Assembly (NCBI RefSeq): GCF_030682515.1
Contig: NZ_JAUXOD010000135.1
Coordinates: forward strand, 69,335 to 121,139
Reading direction: 5' to 3'
Source: Hoeflea sp.
GTDB taxonomy: Bacteria; Pseudomonadota; Alphaproteobacteria; Rhizobiales; Rhizobiaceae
Length of the DNA stretch: 51,805 nucleotides
Of this stretch, positions 24,161 through 31,105 are shown piece by piece (position 1 is the first letter of the stretch; each line of letters starts with the position of its first letter). The notes beneath the pieces are model-generated. The model was not told the DNA's origin. It saw only the letters and a program-made list of their open reading frames with translations, and did not search any database. Position numbers and translations under genes: made by a program.

Positions 24161-24203
24161 GCAGGTGTCAGTGTCGCCACGCTGACAGGGCATCCACCCC
24201 TGC
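24161..24203 (+). promoter_or_regulatory. Structured leader element upstream of threonine aldolase
   Basis: A 9-bp stem, TGTCAGTGT (24166-24174) with ACGCTGACA (24179-24187, one G-U pair) and loop CGCC, is enclosed by GCAGG (24161-24165) pairing with CCTGC (24199-24203). It lies 78 bases before the start codon. It may be a leader RNA or just a protein-binding site; no known riboswitch class is recognised. Confidence 0.35.
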
Positions 24204-24280
24204 ACATCGTGCCTGGCGCTTTGAAAGCCAGCCAAATCATGCGATAGCCGGACCGCGACAAGCTTTGGAGATCCGCACGC

Positions 24281-25330
24281 ATGATTTTCACCTCTGACAA
24301 CTGGGCTGGCGCCCATCCGGCGATCGCCGCCTCGCTGTCGGCCCATTCGACCGGCTTCGCGCCTGCCTATGGCGCGAGCGAGCTTGACCGCAAGGTCGAG
24401 GCGAAATTCAACGAGATCTTCGGCCGGGAGGTCGCGGTCTTCTTCGTGGGCACCGGTACGGCGGCCAATTCCCTGGCCCTCTCCGCGATCATGAAGCCGG
24501 GCGGCGTCTCGTTTTGCCACCGGGAGGCCCATGTGGTTGCCGATGAATGCGGCGCTCCGGAGTTTTTCAGCCATGGCTCCCGGCTGGTCCCTGTCGACGG
24601 CGCCGAAGGCAAGATGGATCCGGCCAGTCTGGAGAGAGAGATTGCGCGTTTTCCGCAAGGTTTTGTCCACGCCGGCCAGCCCATGGCGATTACCCTGACC
24701 CAGGCGACCGAGGCGGGTACCGTCTATACCGTCGAGGAAATCCGTGCCATATCGGCGATCGCAAAGGCGCATGGCCTGCCGCTGCACATGGATGGCGCGC
24801 GCTTCGCCAATGCGCTGGTTGCGCTCGATCTCACGCCTGCACAGATGACCCACGAGCTCGGTGTCGACATCGTCTCCTTCGGCGGCACCAAGAACGGCTG
24901 CTGGTGCGCCGAAGCGCTCGTGTTTCTCGATCCCGGCATGGCTACCGAGGCGCCTTACATCCGCAAGCGCGCCGCACAGCTGTTCTCCAAGAGCCGCTTC
25001 ATCGCCGCCCAGTTCGACGCCTATTTCGAAAATGGCCTTTGGCTTGACACAGCCCGCCACGCCAACGCGATGGCGGCCAGGCTGCAGGCTGCGATCGAGA
25101 CGTCCAGCCAGGCGCGGCTTGCATGGAAAAGCCCTGCCAACGAGACCTTTCCGATTGTGCCGAAATCTCTCGCCAAGGAGCTCTCGGCCAAGGGCGCGCT
25201 GTTTTACGAATGGTCGCCGCCGCGCTCCGCCGCCCATCTCGTGGGCGCGGATGAAACCATGCTGAGGCTGGTCACCAGCTTCGCCACCACGCAAGACCAA
25301 GTGGATCGGTTCTCGGAATTGCTGGCCTAG
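24281..25330 (+). CDS. ltaE: Low-specificity L-threonine aldolase
   Basis: 349 residues. A PLP-dependent fold-type I lyase that splits threonine or allo-threonine to glycine and acetaldehyde. The start MIFTSDNWAG with AHSTGFAPAYGAS, the HVVADECGAPEFFSHGSRL region, the HMDGARFANAL motif and the Schiff-base Lys204 in SFGGTKNGCWCAEA all match. The family is also annotated as beta-eliminating lyase, so the substrate preference is not certain. A modest GGAG lies ten bases before ATG 24281. Divergent from gltB, separated by the long intergenic region; glycine production would link to one-carbon metabolism but not directly to the neighbours. Confidence 0.9.
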   Translation: MIFTSDNWAGAHPAIAASLSAHSTGFAPAYGASELDRKVEAKFNEIFGREVAVFFVGTGTAANSLALSAIMKPGGVSFCHREAHVVADECGAPEFFSHGSRLVPVDGAEGKMDPASLEREIARFPQGFVHAGQPMAITLTQATEAGTVYTVEEIRAISAIAKAHGLPLHMDGARFANALVALDLTPAQMTHELGVDIVSFGGTKNGCWCAEALVFLDPGMATEAPYIRKRAAQLFSKSRFIAAQFDAYFENGLWLDTARHANAMAARLQAAIETSSQARLAWKSPANETFPIVPKSLAKELSAKGALFYEWSPPRSAAHLVGADETMLRLVTSFATTQDQVDRFSELLA

Positions 25331-25512
25331 CCCGCATCCGCTGCAACACCGCCAGTTTACTCAAGTGCAAACCCAATCACTCCGGCCTCACACGCAAGTG
25401 ATGTCCGATAACGTGCGCTTGATTTCCACGTGATGCGACAATTTGCCATGGTTCTCCTGCCGGGACGAACAAACCCGGGGAACAGTTTCAGGACATCTTC
25501 AAGGAGAACACC

Positions 25513-25818
25513 ATGTCGCAGAAAACGCTCATTGGCGCGTCGGCTCTCGCCGGCGCAGTCGCTATGGCCATCTCGGGGGCCACCTTCCTCGCATCGACTG
25601 ACACAGCATCCGCCGCCACTGAAAAATGCTACGGCGTCGCCCTGGCCGGACAGAACGATTGCGCCGCCGGCCCCGGCACCACATGCGCGGGATCGTCCAA
25701 GGTCGACTACCAGGGCAATGCCTGGAAGACCGTCGACGCCGGCACCTGCGTCACCATGAGCCTCGATGGCGGTCGCACCGGCTCGCTCGAGCCGCTCGAG
25801 CGCGATCTTCCCGCCTGA
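25513..25818 (+). CDS. bufA1: Bufferin precursor BufA1 (DUF2282)
   Basis: 101 residues. A Sec signal peptide (about 1-34, ending TASA) doubles as leader. The mature part has exactly four cysteines, Cys39, Cys50, Cys58 and Cys79, in [19 protein letters not shown] and AGTC, the signature of DUF2282 proteins. These are now known as bufferins: periplasmic peptides in which central cysteines are oxidised to thiooxazoles by a DUF692 enzyme and which bind copper. The next three genes (bufB, bufC, doxX) complete the known operon. CAAGGAGAACACC gives a strong ribosome-binding site for ATG 25513. Copper binding here is inferred from family and context. Confidence 0.9.
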   Translation: MSQKTLIGASALAGAVAMAISGATFLASTDTASAATEKCYGVALAGQNDCAAGPGTTCAGSSKVDYQGNAWKTVDAGTCVTMSLDGGRTGSLEPLERDLPA

Positions 25819-25849
25819 TTTTCCACCATGATGAAACGGGAGTTGCGAA

Positions 25850-26770
25850 ATGACGCAGTCCGCCCCCAAGTCGCCAGCCGCAGATAATTCCCGTTTCCCG
25901 AACGCCCCGCTCCCGCCTCGCGCGGGGGCGGGACTGAAGCTCGCGCATGTCGACCAGATCCTCTCCGATGCCCACCGGATCGGCTTCCTCGAGGTCCATG
26001 CGGAAAATTTCATGGGCGCCGGCGGCCCGGCGCATCGCGCACTCGCGGCCATCCGCGCCCGGTTTCCGGTGTCCATCCATGGCGTCGGACTGTCGATCGG
26101 CTCGGAGAGCGGCATCGATCCGGCGCATCTCGAACGCCTGGCCGGTGTTGTCGAACGCTACGAACCGGCCATGGTGTCGGAGCATCTGGCCTGGTCGAGC
26201 CACGACGCCGGCTATTTCAACGATCTGTTGCCCGTCCCCTACACGACCCAGACGCTTGAACGGGTGGTTTCCCACATCGACCGTGTTCAGTCCCGGCTCA
26301 AGCGCCCGATCCTGCTCGAAAATCCGTCCACCTATGTGGCCTTCGAGCAGACCATGATGAGCGAGACGGACTTCATCCGCGAGATCGCCCTCAAGTCCGG
26401 GTGCGGGCTGCTCCTCGACGTCAACAATGTCTTTGTCTCCGCCGTCAATCACGGGTTCAAGCCGCTGCAGTATCTGCGCGAGTTTCCGCTGGAGCTGGTT
26501 GAGGAAATCCATCTCGCCGGCCATGCCGAGGATCTCGACGATGAGGGCGACGCTCTGCTGATCGATGCCCATGACCGTCCGGTCGCCGACGCCGTCTGGA
26601 AGCTCTACGAGATCGTCATCAGCCAGACCGGGCCGCTCCCGACGCTGATCGAATGGGACAATGACGTGCCCGACTGGCCGGTCTTGCGCCGGGAGGCTCA
26701 ACTGGCCGACGCCATTCTCGATCGCCTTGGCCCCGCCTCCCTGCTTGGATCCCGTCATGCCGCCGAGTGA
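25850..26770 (+). CDS. bufB: Multinuclear non-heme iron oxidase BufB (MNIO, DUF692)
   Basis: 306 residues. A TIM-barrel DUF692 protein; the family oxidises peptide cysteines using clustered iron ions. Likely metal ligands are all present: Glu48/His50/Glu52 in EVHAENF, His77 in SIHGVG, His112 in SEHLAWS, Glu157-Asn158 in LENPSTY, Asp190-Asn192 in LDVNNVFVSAVNHG, His221/His225 in HLAGH, Asp239/His241 in IDAHDRP and Glu268 in LIEWD. By analogy it modifies the central cysteines of BufA1 in the cytoplasm before export. It lies 31 bases after bufA1 and overlaps bufC by 14 bases, a tight operon. The N-terminal 20 residues are a variable extension. Confidence 0.93.
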   Translation: MTQSAPKSPAADNSRFPNAPLPPRAGAGLKLAHVDQILSDAHRIGFLEVHAENFMGAGGPAHRALAAIRARFPVSIHGVGLSIGSESGIDPAHLERLAGVVERYEPAMVSEHLAWSSHDAGYFNDLLPVPYTTQTLERVVSHIDRVQSRLKRPILLENPSTYVAFEQTMMSETDFIREIALKSGCGLLLDVNNVFVSAVNHGFKPLQYLREFPLELVEEIHLAGHAEDLDDEGDALLIDAHDRPVADAVWKLYEIVISQTGPLPTLIEWDNDVPDWPVLRREAQLADAILDRLGPASLLGSRHAAE

Positions 26771-27560
26771 TCCCGCGCGCGGCGCGCGCCAGGCTGATTT
26801 CGTCGCGGCCCTGCTCGATCCGGACTTGCCCGTGCCCGAGGGCGTGGTGGGTCCAGGCGGCAAGCTGGCGCTGAAACGCTTCGCGGTCTACCGCAACAAT
26901 GTCACCATTGGCCTGGTCGACGCGCTCGCCGATATATTTCCCGCCGTGCAGCGGCTCGTGGGCAAGGATTTTTTTCGCACGATGGCGCGGCTCTACCTCG
27001 CCCAGGAGCCGCCCGCTTCGCCGGTGCTGAGCGAATATGGCGGCGGCTTCGCGGGTTTTCTCGACAGTTTCGAACCGCTGGCGCGATTTCCCTACCTGTC
27101 CGATGTCGCACGGCTTGAAAGGGCATGGCTCGATGCGTTTCACGCAGCCGACGCCGGGCCGCTGTCCCCCGAAGCCCTGGGGGCCATCCCGCCGGAGCAC
27201 TTGGGCGACGTCACATTCATCGTGCATCCGGCCACATACGTGCTCAAGAGCCGGTTCGCCGCCGTCTCCATCTTTTCAGCCAGTCGACAGGACCAGCCGC
27301 TGGACGGCATCAGGCCGCTTGATGCGGAAGACGCGCTGATCACGCGGCCGGACTTCGAGGTTCAGATCAGGTCCTTGCCGCCCGGCGCCGCGGATTTTTT
27401 CCAGGCGCTGATGGACGGGGACACTCTGGCGGGAGCCGCATCCCTCGCCCTCGAGCATCACCCGGGTTTCGATTTGCCATCGGCGATCTCGGCCCTGCTT
27501 GAATCCGGGGTCTTTTCAGCCTGTTCATCCAGCCAGACCATGACGGAGCACCTGCCATGA
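26757..27560 (+). CDS. bufC: BufC, DUF2063 partner of the DUF692 oxidase
   Basis: 267 residues. The N-terminal domain (about 10-100) has the DUF2063 signature RFAVYRNNVTIGLVDALADIF and VGKDFFRTMARLYL; the C-terminal part (about 150-250) matches the RiPP-recognition-like region of BufC/HvfC proteins. The partner protein is needed to present the precursor peptide to the MNIO enzyme. ATG 26757 lies inside the end of bufB, so the two are translationally coupled; the stop overlaps the doxX start by 4 bases (ATGA). There is no membrane segment. It is weakly conserved in sequence, as usual for this family. Confidence 0.88.
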   Translation: MPPSDPARGARQADFVAALLDPDLPVPEGVVGPGGKLALKRFAVYRNNVTIGLVDALADIFPAVQRLVGKDFFRTMARLYLAQEPPASPVLSEYGGGFAGFLDSFEPLARFPYLSDVARLERAWLDAFHAADAGPLSPEALGAIPPEHLGDVTFIVHPATYVLKSRFAAVSIFSASRQDQPLDGIRPLDAEDALITRPDFEVQIRSLPPGAADFFQALMDGDTLAGAASLALEHHPGFDLPSAISALLESGVFSACSSSQTMTEHLP

Positions 27561-28135
27561 CATCCGCAATCAACCGCCTTACCGGGTTTCACCAGCGTGT
27601 CTTTTCATCTGTCGAACGGATCGGCGACGCATGGCTGCTCGGGCTCATCGCGCGTTTCACCTTCGCAGCCGTCTTGTTGATCTATTTTCTCAATTCCGCC
27701 AACACCAAGGTCGGCGACGGGATAGCAGGATTCTTTTCGATTTCGCCCGGAGCCTATTATCAGATCGCCCTGCCGGCGGTCGAAGCCGCGGGCGGCGATG
27801 TCAATGCTGTCTCGTTCTTCCCCTGGGGACTGATCGTCGTCATGGGCACCTACGCCGAGTTCATCCTGCCGCTGTTGATCGTCATCGGTCTGTTTTCCCG
27901 GATCGCCGCGCTCGGCATGATCGGCTTCATCGCCGTGCAGACCTTCGTCGACATCACGGTTCACAAGATTGGCGCCGAGGCCACCGGCGCCTGGTTTGAC
28001 CGTTTCCCCGATGCGGTGATCGCCGACCAGCGCCTGCTCTGGCTCATGCCGCTGATCGTCCTGGCGATCAAGGGACCGGGGCTTCTCTCCGTGGACAGCC
28101 TCGTGGGGAAAATGTTGCCCCAGGCTCGCGCCTGA
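27557..28135 (+). CDS. DoxX family membrane protein of the bufferin operon
   Basis: 192 residues with four predicted membrane helices: about 25-45 (ARFTFAAVLLIYFLNSA), 85-110 (GLIVVMGTYAEFILPLLIVIG), 114-130 (IAALGMIGFIAVQTFVDI) and 155-172 (LLWLMPLIVLAIKG). DoxX proteins are frequent fourth members of DUF2282-DUF692-DUF2063 operons; their job there is not established, with a redox or quinone role suggested. The start overlaps the bufC stop. The next gene is convergent, and a strong hairpin separates them. Confidence 0.88.
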   Translation: MTSAINRLTGFHQRVFSSVERIGDAWLLGLIARFTFAAVLLIYFLNSANTKVGDGIAGFFSISPGAYYQIALPAVEAAGGDVNAVSFFPWGLIVVMGTYAEFILPLLIVIGLFSRIAALGMIGFIAVQTFVDITVHKIGAEATGAWFDRFPDAVIADQRLLWLMPLIVLAIKGPGLLSVDSLVGKMLPQARA

Positions 28136-28150
28136 CCGGCAAGTCCTCAA

Positions 28151-28180
28151 TAAAAATGGCGCCCAGTCTCCTGGGCGCCA
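28151..28180 (-). terminator. Terminator of the Hsp20 gene, possibly bidirectional
   Basis: A perfect 10-bp stem TGGCGCCCAG (28157-28166) / CTGGGCGCCA (28171-28180), loop TCTC. On the minus strand it is followed by a T-run (AAAAA at 28152-28156 on the plus strand), a classical terminator for the Hsp20 gene. On the plus strand, 21 bases after doxX, it lacks the T-run but may still stop the bufferin transcript. Confidence 0.88.
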
Positions 28181-28209
28181 CAAAGCCTTCTCCGCTTGGG
28201 GGGATGGGA

Positions 28210-28674
28210 TCAGGCCTTTGTTGCTTCGATCTGCTTGGGCTTGCCGGCGTCGCTGGAAATGGCGATGCGGCGCGGCTTCATGGCTTCGGGAAGCTCGCGG
28301 ACCAGATCGACATGCAGAAGACCGTTGCGCAGCGATGCGCCGGTGACCTCGACATGATCGGCCAGCTGGAAGCGACGCTCGAAAGCGCGCTTGGCAATGC
28401 CGCGATAGAGGAATTCCGAACCTTCGGACCCCTGTTCGTCGGCCTTCTCGCCCTTGACGGTCAGCACATGTTCGCGCGCTTCGATGGAAATCTCGGTTTC
28501 CGCGAAGCCGGCCACGGCCATGGTGATGCGATAGGTGTTATCGCCGGTGCGTTCGATGTTGTAGGGCGGGTAGGACTGGGCCTGTTCGGTCGGCGCAAGG
28601 CTGTCGAGCATGGTCAGCAACTTGTCGAAACCGACGGTGGAACGGTAGAGGGGGGAAAAATCAACGTGACGCAT
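28210..28674 (-). CDS. Small heat-shock protein, Hsp20 family
   Basis: 154 residues. The N-terminus MRHVDFSPLYRSTVGFDKLL and the alpha-crystallin domain (about 35-130: NIERTGDNTYRITMAVAGF, ending near GLLHVDLVREL) are those of class A rhizobial sHsps (IbpA/HspB type). It is an ATP-independent chaperone that holds unfolding proteins in the cytoplasm. The true start is ATG 28674, 6 bases after AAGGAGG; longer open frames up to 29001 run through the leader RNA. Expression is probably controlled twice, by a heat-shock sigma promoter and a ROSE RNA thermometer, both listed. Confidence 0.95.
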   Translation of the reverse strand: MRHVDFSPLYRSTVGFDKLLTMLDSLAPTEQAQSYPPYNIERTGDNTYRITMAVAGFAETEISIEAREHVLTVKGEKADEQGSEGSEFLYRGIAKRAFERRFQLADHVEVTGASLRNGLLHVDLVRELPEAMKPRRIAISSDAGKPKQIEATKA

Positions 28675-28774
28675 TTGTGTCCTCCTTAAGAGCAACATTG
28701 GTTTGGCGTTTTGGCTGTGGTCTGCCCCGCATTGGGCGGCATCCCGGCCAGCAGGCCCGGTAACCGGCGCCTGC
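28675..28774 (-). ncRNA. ROSE-type RNA thermometer in the Hsp20 leader
   Basis: The roughly 100-base leader ends in TTGCTCTTAAGGAGGACACAA before the ATG. The TTGCT (minus strand, opposite 28690-28695) next to the GGAGG (28681-28685) is the ROSE hallmark: the U(U/C)GCU motif pairs with the ribosome-binding site at low temperature and melts on heating. GC-rich hairpins upstream (CCGC/GCGG near 28730-28745) fit the remaining ROSE stems. ROSE elements are known before rhizobial sHsp genes. The exact fold was not computed. Confidence 0.78.
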
Positions 28775-28780
28775 AGGACC

Positions 28781-28810
28781 AATGTGGGAACTCCCCAAAG
28801 CGGGTTCAAG
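28781..28810 (-). promoter_or_regulatory. RpoH-like heat-shock promoter of the Hsp20 gene
   Basis: On the minus strand CTTGAA (28805-28810) and CCCACATT (28781-28788) are 16 bases apart, close to the heat-shock sigma pattern CTTGAA-CCCCAT. The start point predicted near 28774 gives a leader of about 100 bases, the usual ROSE length, which supports the assignment. Confidence 0.6.
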
Positions 28811-28987
28811 ATCTGCAATGCCCGGCGACCGGTTTCTTGCGCCTCGCAGCATTGGGAGAACCGGCCGTGAACCGGCGATGAACGGCCTGTTCGGTTCCGG
28901 TTCAGCCGGCCTCGGCCATGATCGGGACAGTCAGGCACTCCAGTCTGACCCGCACGGGGCATCCCGTCCCTTCTGTTCCGTGCTCCC

Positions 28988-29021
28988 GGCCGGATCCGCA
29001 TCGCTGCGGGTCCGGCCTTTT
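28988..29021 (+). terminator. Orphan rho-independent terminator upstream of the alpha/beta hydrolase
   Basis: A 13-bp stem with one G-U pair, GGCCGGATCCGCA (28988-29000) / TGCGGGTCCGGCC (29005-29017), loop TCGC, then TTTT. It points along the plus strand, yet the only gene upstream is Hsp20 on the minus strand, and doxX is more than 800 bases away behind another hairpin. It may end an unannotated small RNA or attenuate the next gene. Confidence 0.7.
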
Positions 29022-29083
29022 CGTGTCAGGCTCGGTTTTTTTCCTTTTGACCAAACAGCAGGGAAGCCCTAATCCGGATCACC

Positions 29084-30070
29084 ATGAGCGATGATCTCCC
29101 GAACCTGTTCGAGACCGACGGCAATCCCGTGCCGGGCAACTATATCGTGGGTTGGTTCAACGGTGCCGGCCGCAAGCGTTTGCGCTATGCGATCTTCAAA
29201 TCCGATGTGTCGGTGGCGCGCGGAACCGTGGTTCTGCTGCAGGGCCGCAATGAATGCATCGAGAAATACTACGAGACCATCCGGCATTTCACCGATCGCG
29301 GCCTGTGGGTGGCGACCTTCGACTGGCGCGGCCAGGGCCTGTCCGACCGGCTGTTGAAAAATCCCTTGCGCGGACACGTTCGCCGGTTCCGGGACCTGGA
29401 GAGGGATCTGGCGATCTTTCTCGAGACAATCGTGCTGCCCGAGACGCGGCTTCCCTTCTGCTTGGTGGCTCACTCCATGGGCGCCCTGGTGGCCTTGTCG
29501 TTGGCGCCGCGGCTCGCCAACCGGATTGACCGGATGGTCTTGACCGCGCCGTTTGTGGACCTGTCGAACCAGCCGATTCCCACTTGGGCGACGCGGCTCA
29601 TCACCCGGCTGATGCGCGTGTGCGGCCTTGGATGGCTCAGTTCCGGCAAGGACCGCTTTCCGCGGCCCTTCGAAGGCAATCCCCTGACGACGGATTTGGA
29701 GCGCTACGCCCGCAACCAGGCGCTCTACCTGGCGCATCCCGAGCTGCGGCTGGGCCCGCCCACGGTCCTCTGGGTCAATGAGATGCTCGGCGCCATGGAC
29801 CGTGTCGGCCGGTTTGACCATCTCGATCAGGTCAAGGTGCCCACCCTGCTGATCGGCGCCGGCAACGACCAGATCGTATCCCAGCAAACCATCGAAACCG
29901 TCAGCAACCGCTTCCGCGCCGGGCGCGCGATCTTCATTGATGGCGCGCGCCATGAACTGCTGCAGGAAGCCGACCGGTATCGGATGGCGGTGCTTGCGGC
30001 CATCGACGCGTTCATCCCGCCCGAGCAGCCACCGCTTCCGGCCACAGGCGCCGTCAGTCAGCCCGGTTGA
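29084..30070 (+). CDS. Alpha/beta hydrolase, lysophospholipase (PldB) type
   Basis: 328 residues. A serine hydrolase: nucleophile Ser131 in LVAHSMGALVAL, probable acid in LLIGAGNDQIV, and catalytic His in DGARHELLQEAD. The FDWRGQGLSDRLL block is typical of the lysophospholipase/monoglyceride lipase group (COG2267). No signal peptide is seen. The substrate is probably a lysophospholipid or monoacylglycerol, but not certain. Its 3' end overlaps the 3' end of the convergent hisN gene by 17 bases. Confidence 0.85.
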   Translation: MSDDLPNLFETDGNPVPGNYIVGWFNGAGRKRLRYAIFKSDVSVARGTVVLLQGRNECIEKYYETIRHFTDRGLWVATFDWRGQGLSDRLLKNPLRGHVRRFRDLERDLAIFLETIVLPETRLPFCLVAHSMGALVALSLAPRLANRIDRMVLTAPFVDLSNQPIPTWATRLITRLMRVCGLGWLSSGKDRFPRPFEGNPLTTDLERYARNQALYLAHPELRLGPPTVLWVNEMLGAMDRVGRFDHLDQVKVPTLLIGAGNDQIVSQQTIETVSNRFRAGRAIFIDGARHELLQEADRYRMAVLAAIDAFIPPEQPPLPATGAVSQPG

Positions 30071-30833
30071 GCATTTCCAGCGCCGCTTCATGCAATTCCG
30101 GCGATCCCGCCGCGACAATGTTGCCGCCATATTCGGGGCGTTCGCCGCTCCAGGTGGTCATGACGCCGCCCGCCTGCTCGATCAGCGGAATCAGGCCGCC
30201 CACATCATAGGCTTTCAGGCCGGACTCGATGACCAGATCAATATGTCCTGACGCGACCATCGCATAGGCATAGCAGTCACAGCCGTAACGGGCGAGTTGC
30301 ACCTGGCTCTCGACACGCCTGTAGGACGGCTCCAGCGCCTCGGGAAAGATCGATGGCGACGTGGTCATCATCGTCGCCTGCTCGAGCCTCACACCCGTCC
30401 GTGTCCGCAAAGGCGTGGTCTTGCCGTGGCGCCGGACCATCGCACTGCCTGGCTGGGCAACAAAGCGCTCCCCGGTAAAGGGTTGGTCCATCATCCCCAT
30501 CACCGCACGGCCCTCGTGGTACAGCCCCACCAGCGTGCCCCAGACTGGCAGTCCGGAAATGAAGGCCCTTGTGCCGTCTATCGGGTCAATCACCCAGACA
30601 TAGTCCCGGTCGAGGCCGACATCGCCATGCTCTTCGCCCAGAATGCCGTGATCGGGATACCGCTCGCTGATCAGCCGCCTTATGGCTCTTTCCGCTTCCT
30701 GGTCGGCTTCGGTGACGGGATCAAATCCGGTCGCGAGCTTGTTGTCGACGGAGACCGACATGCGGAACCGGGGAAGCGTTTCGGCCGCCGCGGCGTCGGC
30801 GATGGCGTCAAAGAATGCGAGATCAGGAAGCAC
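30054..30833 (-). CDS. hisN: Histidinol-phosphatase of the inositol monophosphatase family
   Basis: 259 residues. The metal site is intact: Glu67-Glu68 in ILGEEHGD, Asp83 and Asp86 in VIDPIDGTRAF, and the later Asp in LKAYDVGGLIPLIEQAGG. The sequence resembles HisN-type histidinol-phosphate phosphatase of actinobacteria and rhizobia rather than SuhB/CysQ, but a broader inositol- or sugar-phosphatase activity cannot be excluded. GTG 30833 follows GGAG by 6 bases and gives the usual N-terminus (LPDLAFFDA). An MmgR-like small RNA is transcribed divergently from its upstream region. Confidence 0.85.
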   Translation of the reverse strand: MLPDLAFFDAIADAAAAETLPRFRMSVSVDNKLATGFDPVTEADQEAERAIRRLISERYPDHGILGEEHGDVGLDRDYVWVIDPIDGTRAFISGLPVWGTLVGLYHEGRAVMGMMDQPFTGERFVAQPGSAMVRRHGKTTPLRTRTGVRLEQATMMTTSPSIFPEALEPSYRRVESQVQLARYGCDCYAYAMVASGHIDLVIESGLKAYDVGGLIPLIEQAGGVMTTWSGERPEYGGNIVAAGSPELHEAALEMLNRAD

Positions 30834-30967
30834 GACGAACTCCGGGCGATTTTCGTGATTGGGCGTTTGGCGCCCAAGTCGTGTACCGGCCGGGGCTGAA
30901 AAGCAAGGGTGGCGGGCGATCGCGACCGTCCGCTTCGCACATGCACAAAAAATCGCAAGCGGGCCAA

Positions 30968-30996
30968 TTGACTTTTGTGCATTGCAGCATTACAGT
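30968..30996 (+). promoter_or_regulatory. Promoter of the MmgR-like small RNA
   Basis: TTGACT (30968-30973) and TACAGT (30991-30996) are separated by 17 bases, a housekeeping-sigma arrangement. The start would lie near 31003-31004, just in front of the conserved RNA. Confidence 0.65.
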
Positions 30997-31003
30997 TCAA
31001 GGA

Positions 31004-31078
31004 CAGTCTTAGACTGTGAATGCCCTCCTTGGGCGTTTCCTCCCTAGACTTTACCGCGCTTCCTGCGCGGTTTTTTTT
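31004..31078 (+). ncRNA. mmgR: MmgR / alpha-r8 (suhB-type) trans-acting small RNA
   Basis: The stretch has the three parts known for this alphaproteobacterial RNA family (Rfam suhB, S. meliloti MmgR): ACTGTGAATGCCC-TCCTT-GGGC forming the first short hairpin (31022-31034), an unpaired pyrimidine core GTTTCCTCCCTAGACTT (31035-31051), and a terminator stem ACCGCGC/GCGCGGT (31053-31071) followed by eight T. The core is anti-ribosome-binding-site-like, fitting base-pairing with mRNA leaders, probably with Hfq. MmgR in S. meliloti restrains polyhydroxybutyrate granule accumulation. Position beside an inositol-monophosphatase-family gene fits the suhB name. Confidence 0.85.
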
Positions 31079-31105
31079 CGCCCGCCGATGACGACCCGGA
31101 GCGGG

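Larger units (their letters stand above)
23707..24280. other. Long divergent intergenic region, gltB / threonine aldolase
   Basis: About 570 bases without a supportable gene, although reading frames stay open because of the GC content. It must hold the promoters of both divergent genes. Two structured elements are seen and listed separately: the palindrome at 23964-23990 and the nested hairpin at 24161-24203. A weaker hairpin (CCCGGT/ACCGGG) lies near 24013-24037. No sigma-54 type GG-N10-GC promoter was recognised. Confidence 0.5.

Noticed and set aside
25331-25512. Possible ECF-sigma promoter upstream of bufA1
   Set aside because: Bufferin operons can be under ECF sigma control in other bacteria, but I found no convincing GTAACC/CGAA-type pair here and no sigma or anti-sigma gene in the window.
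28675-29001. N-terminal extension of Hsp20 to 29001
   Set aside because: It would translate the ROSE leader and promoter; ATG 28674 has an ideal ribosome-binding site and the conserved N-terminus.
28782-29072. A 96-codon plus-strand frame before the hydrolase
   Set aside because: No ribosome-binding site, odd composition, and it spans the orphan terminator stem.
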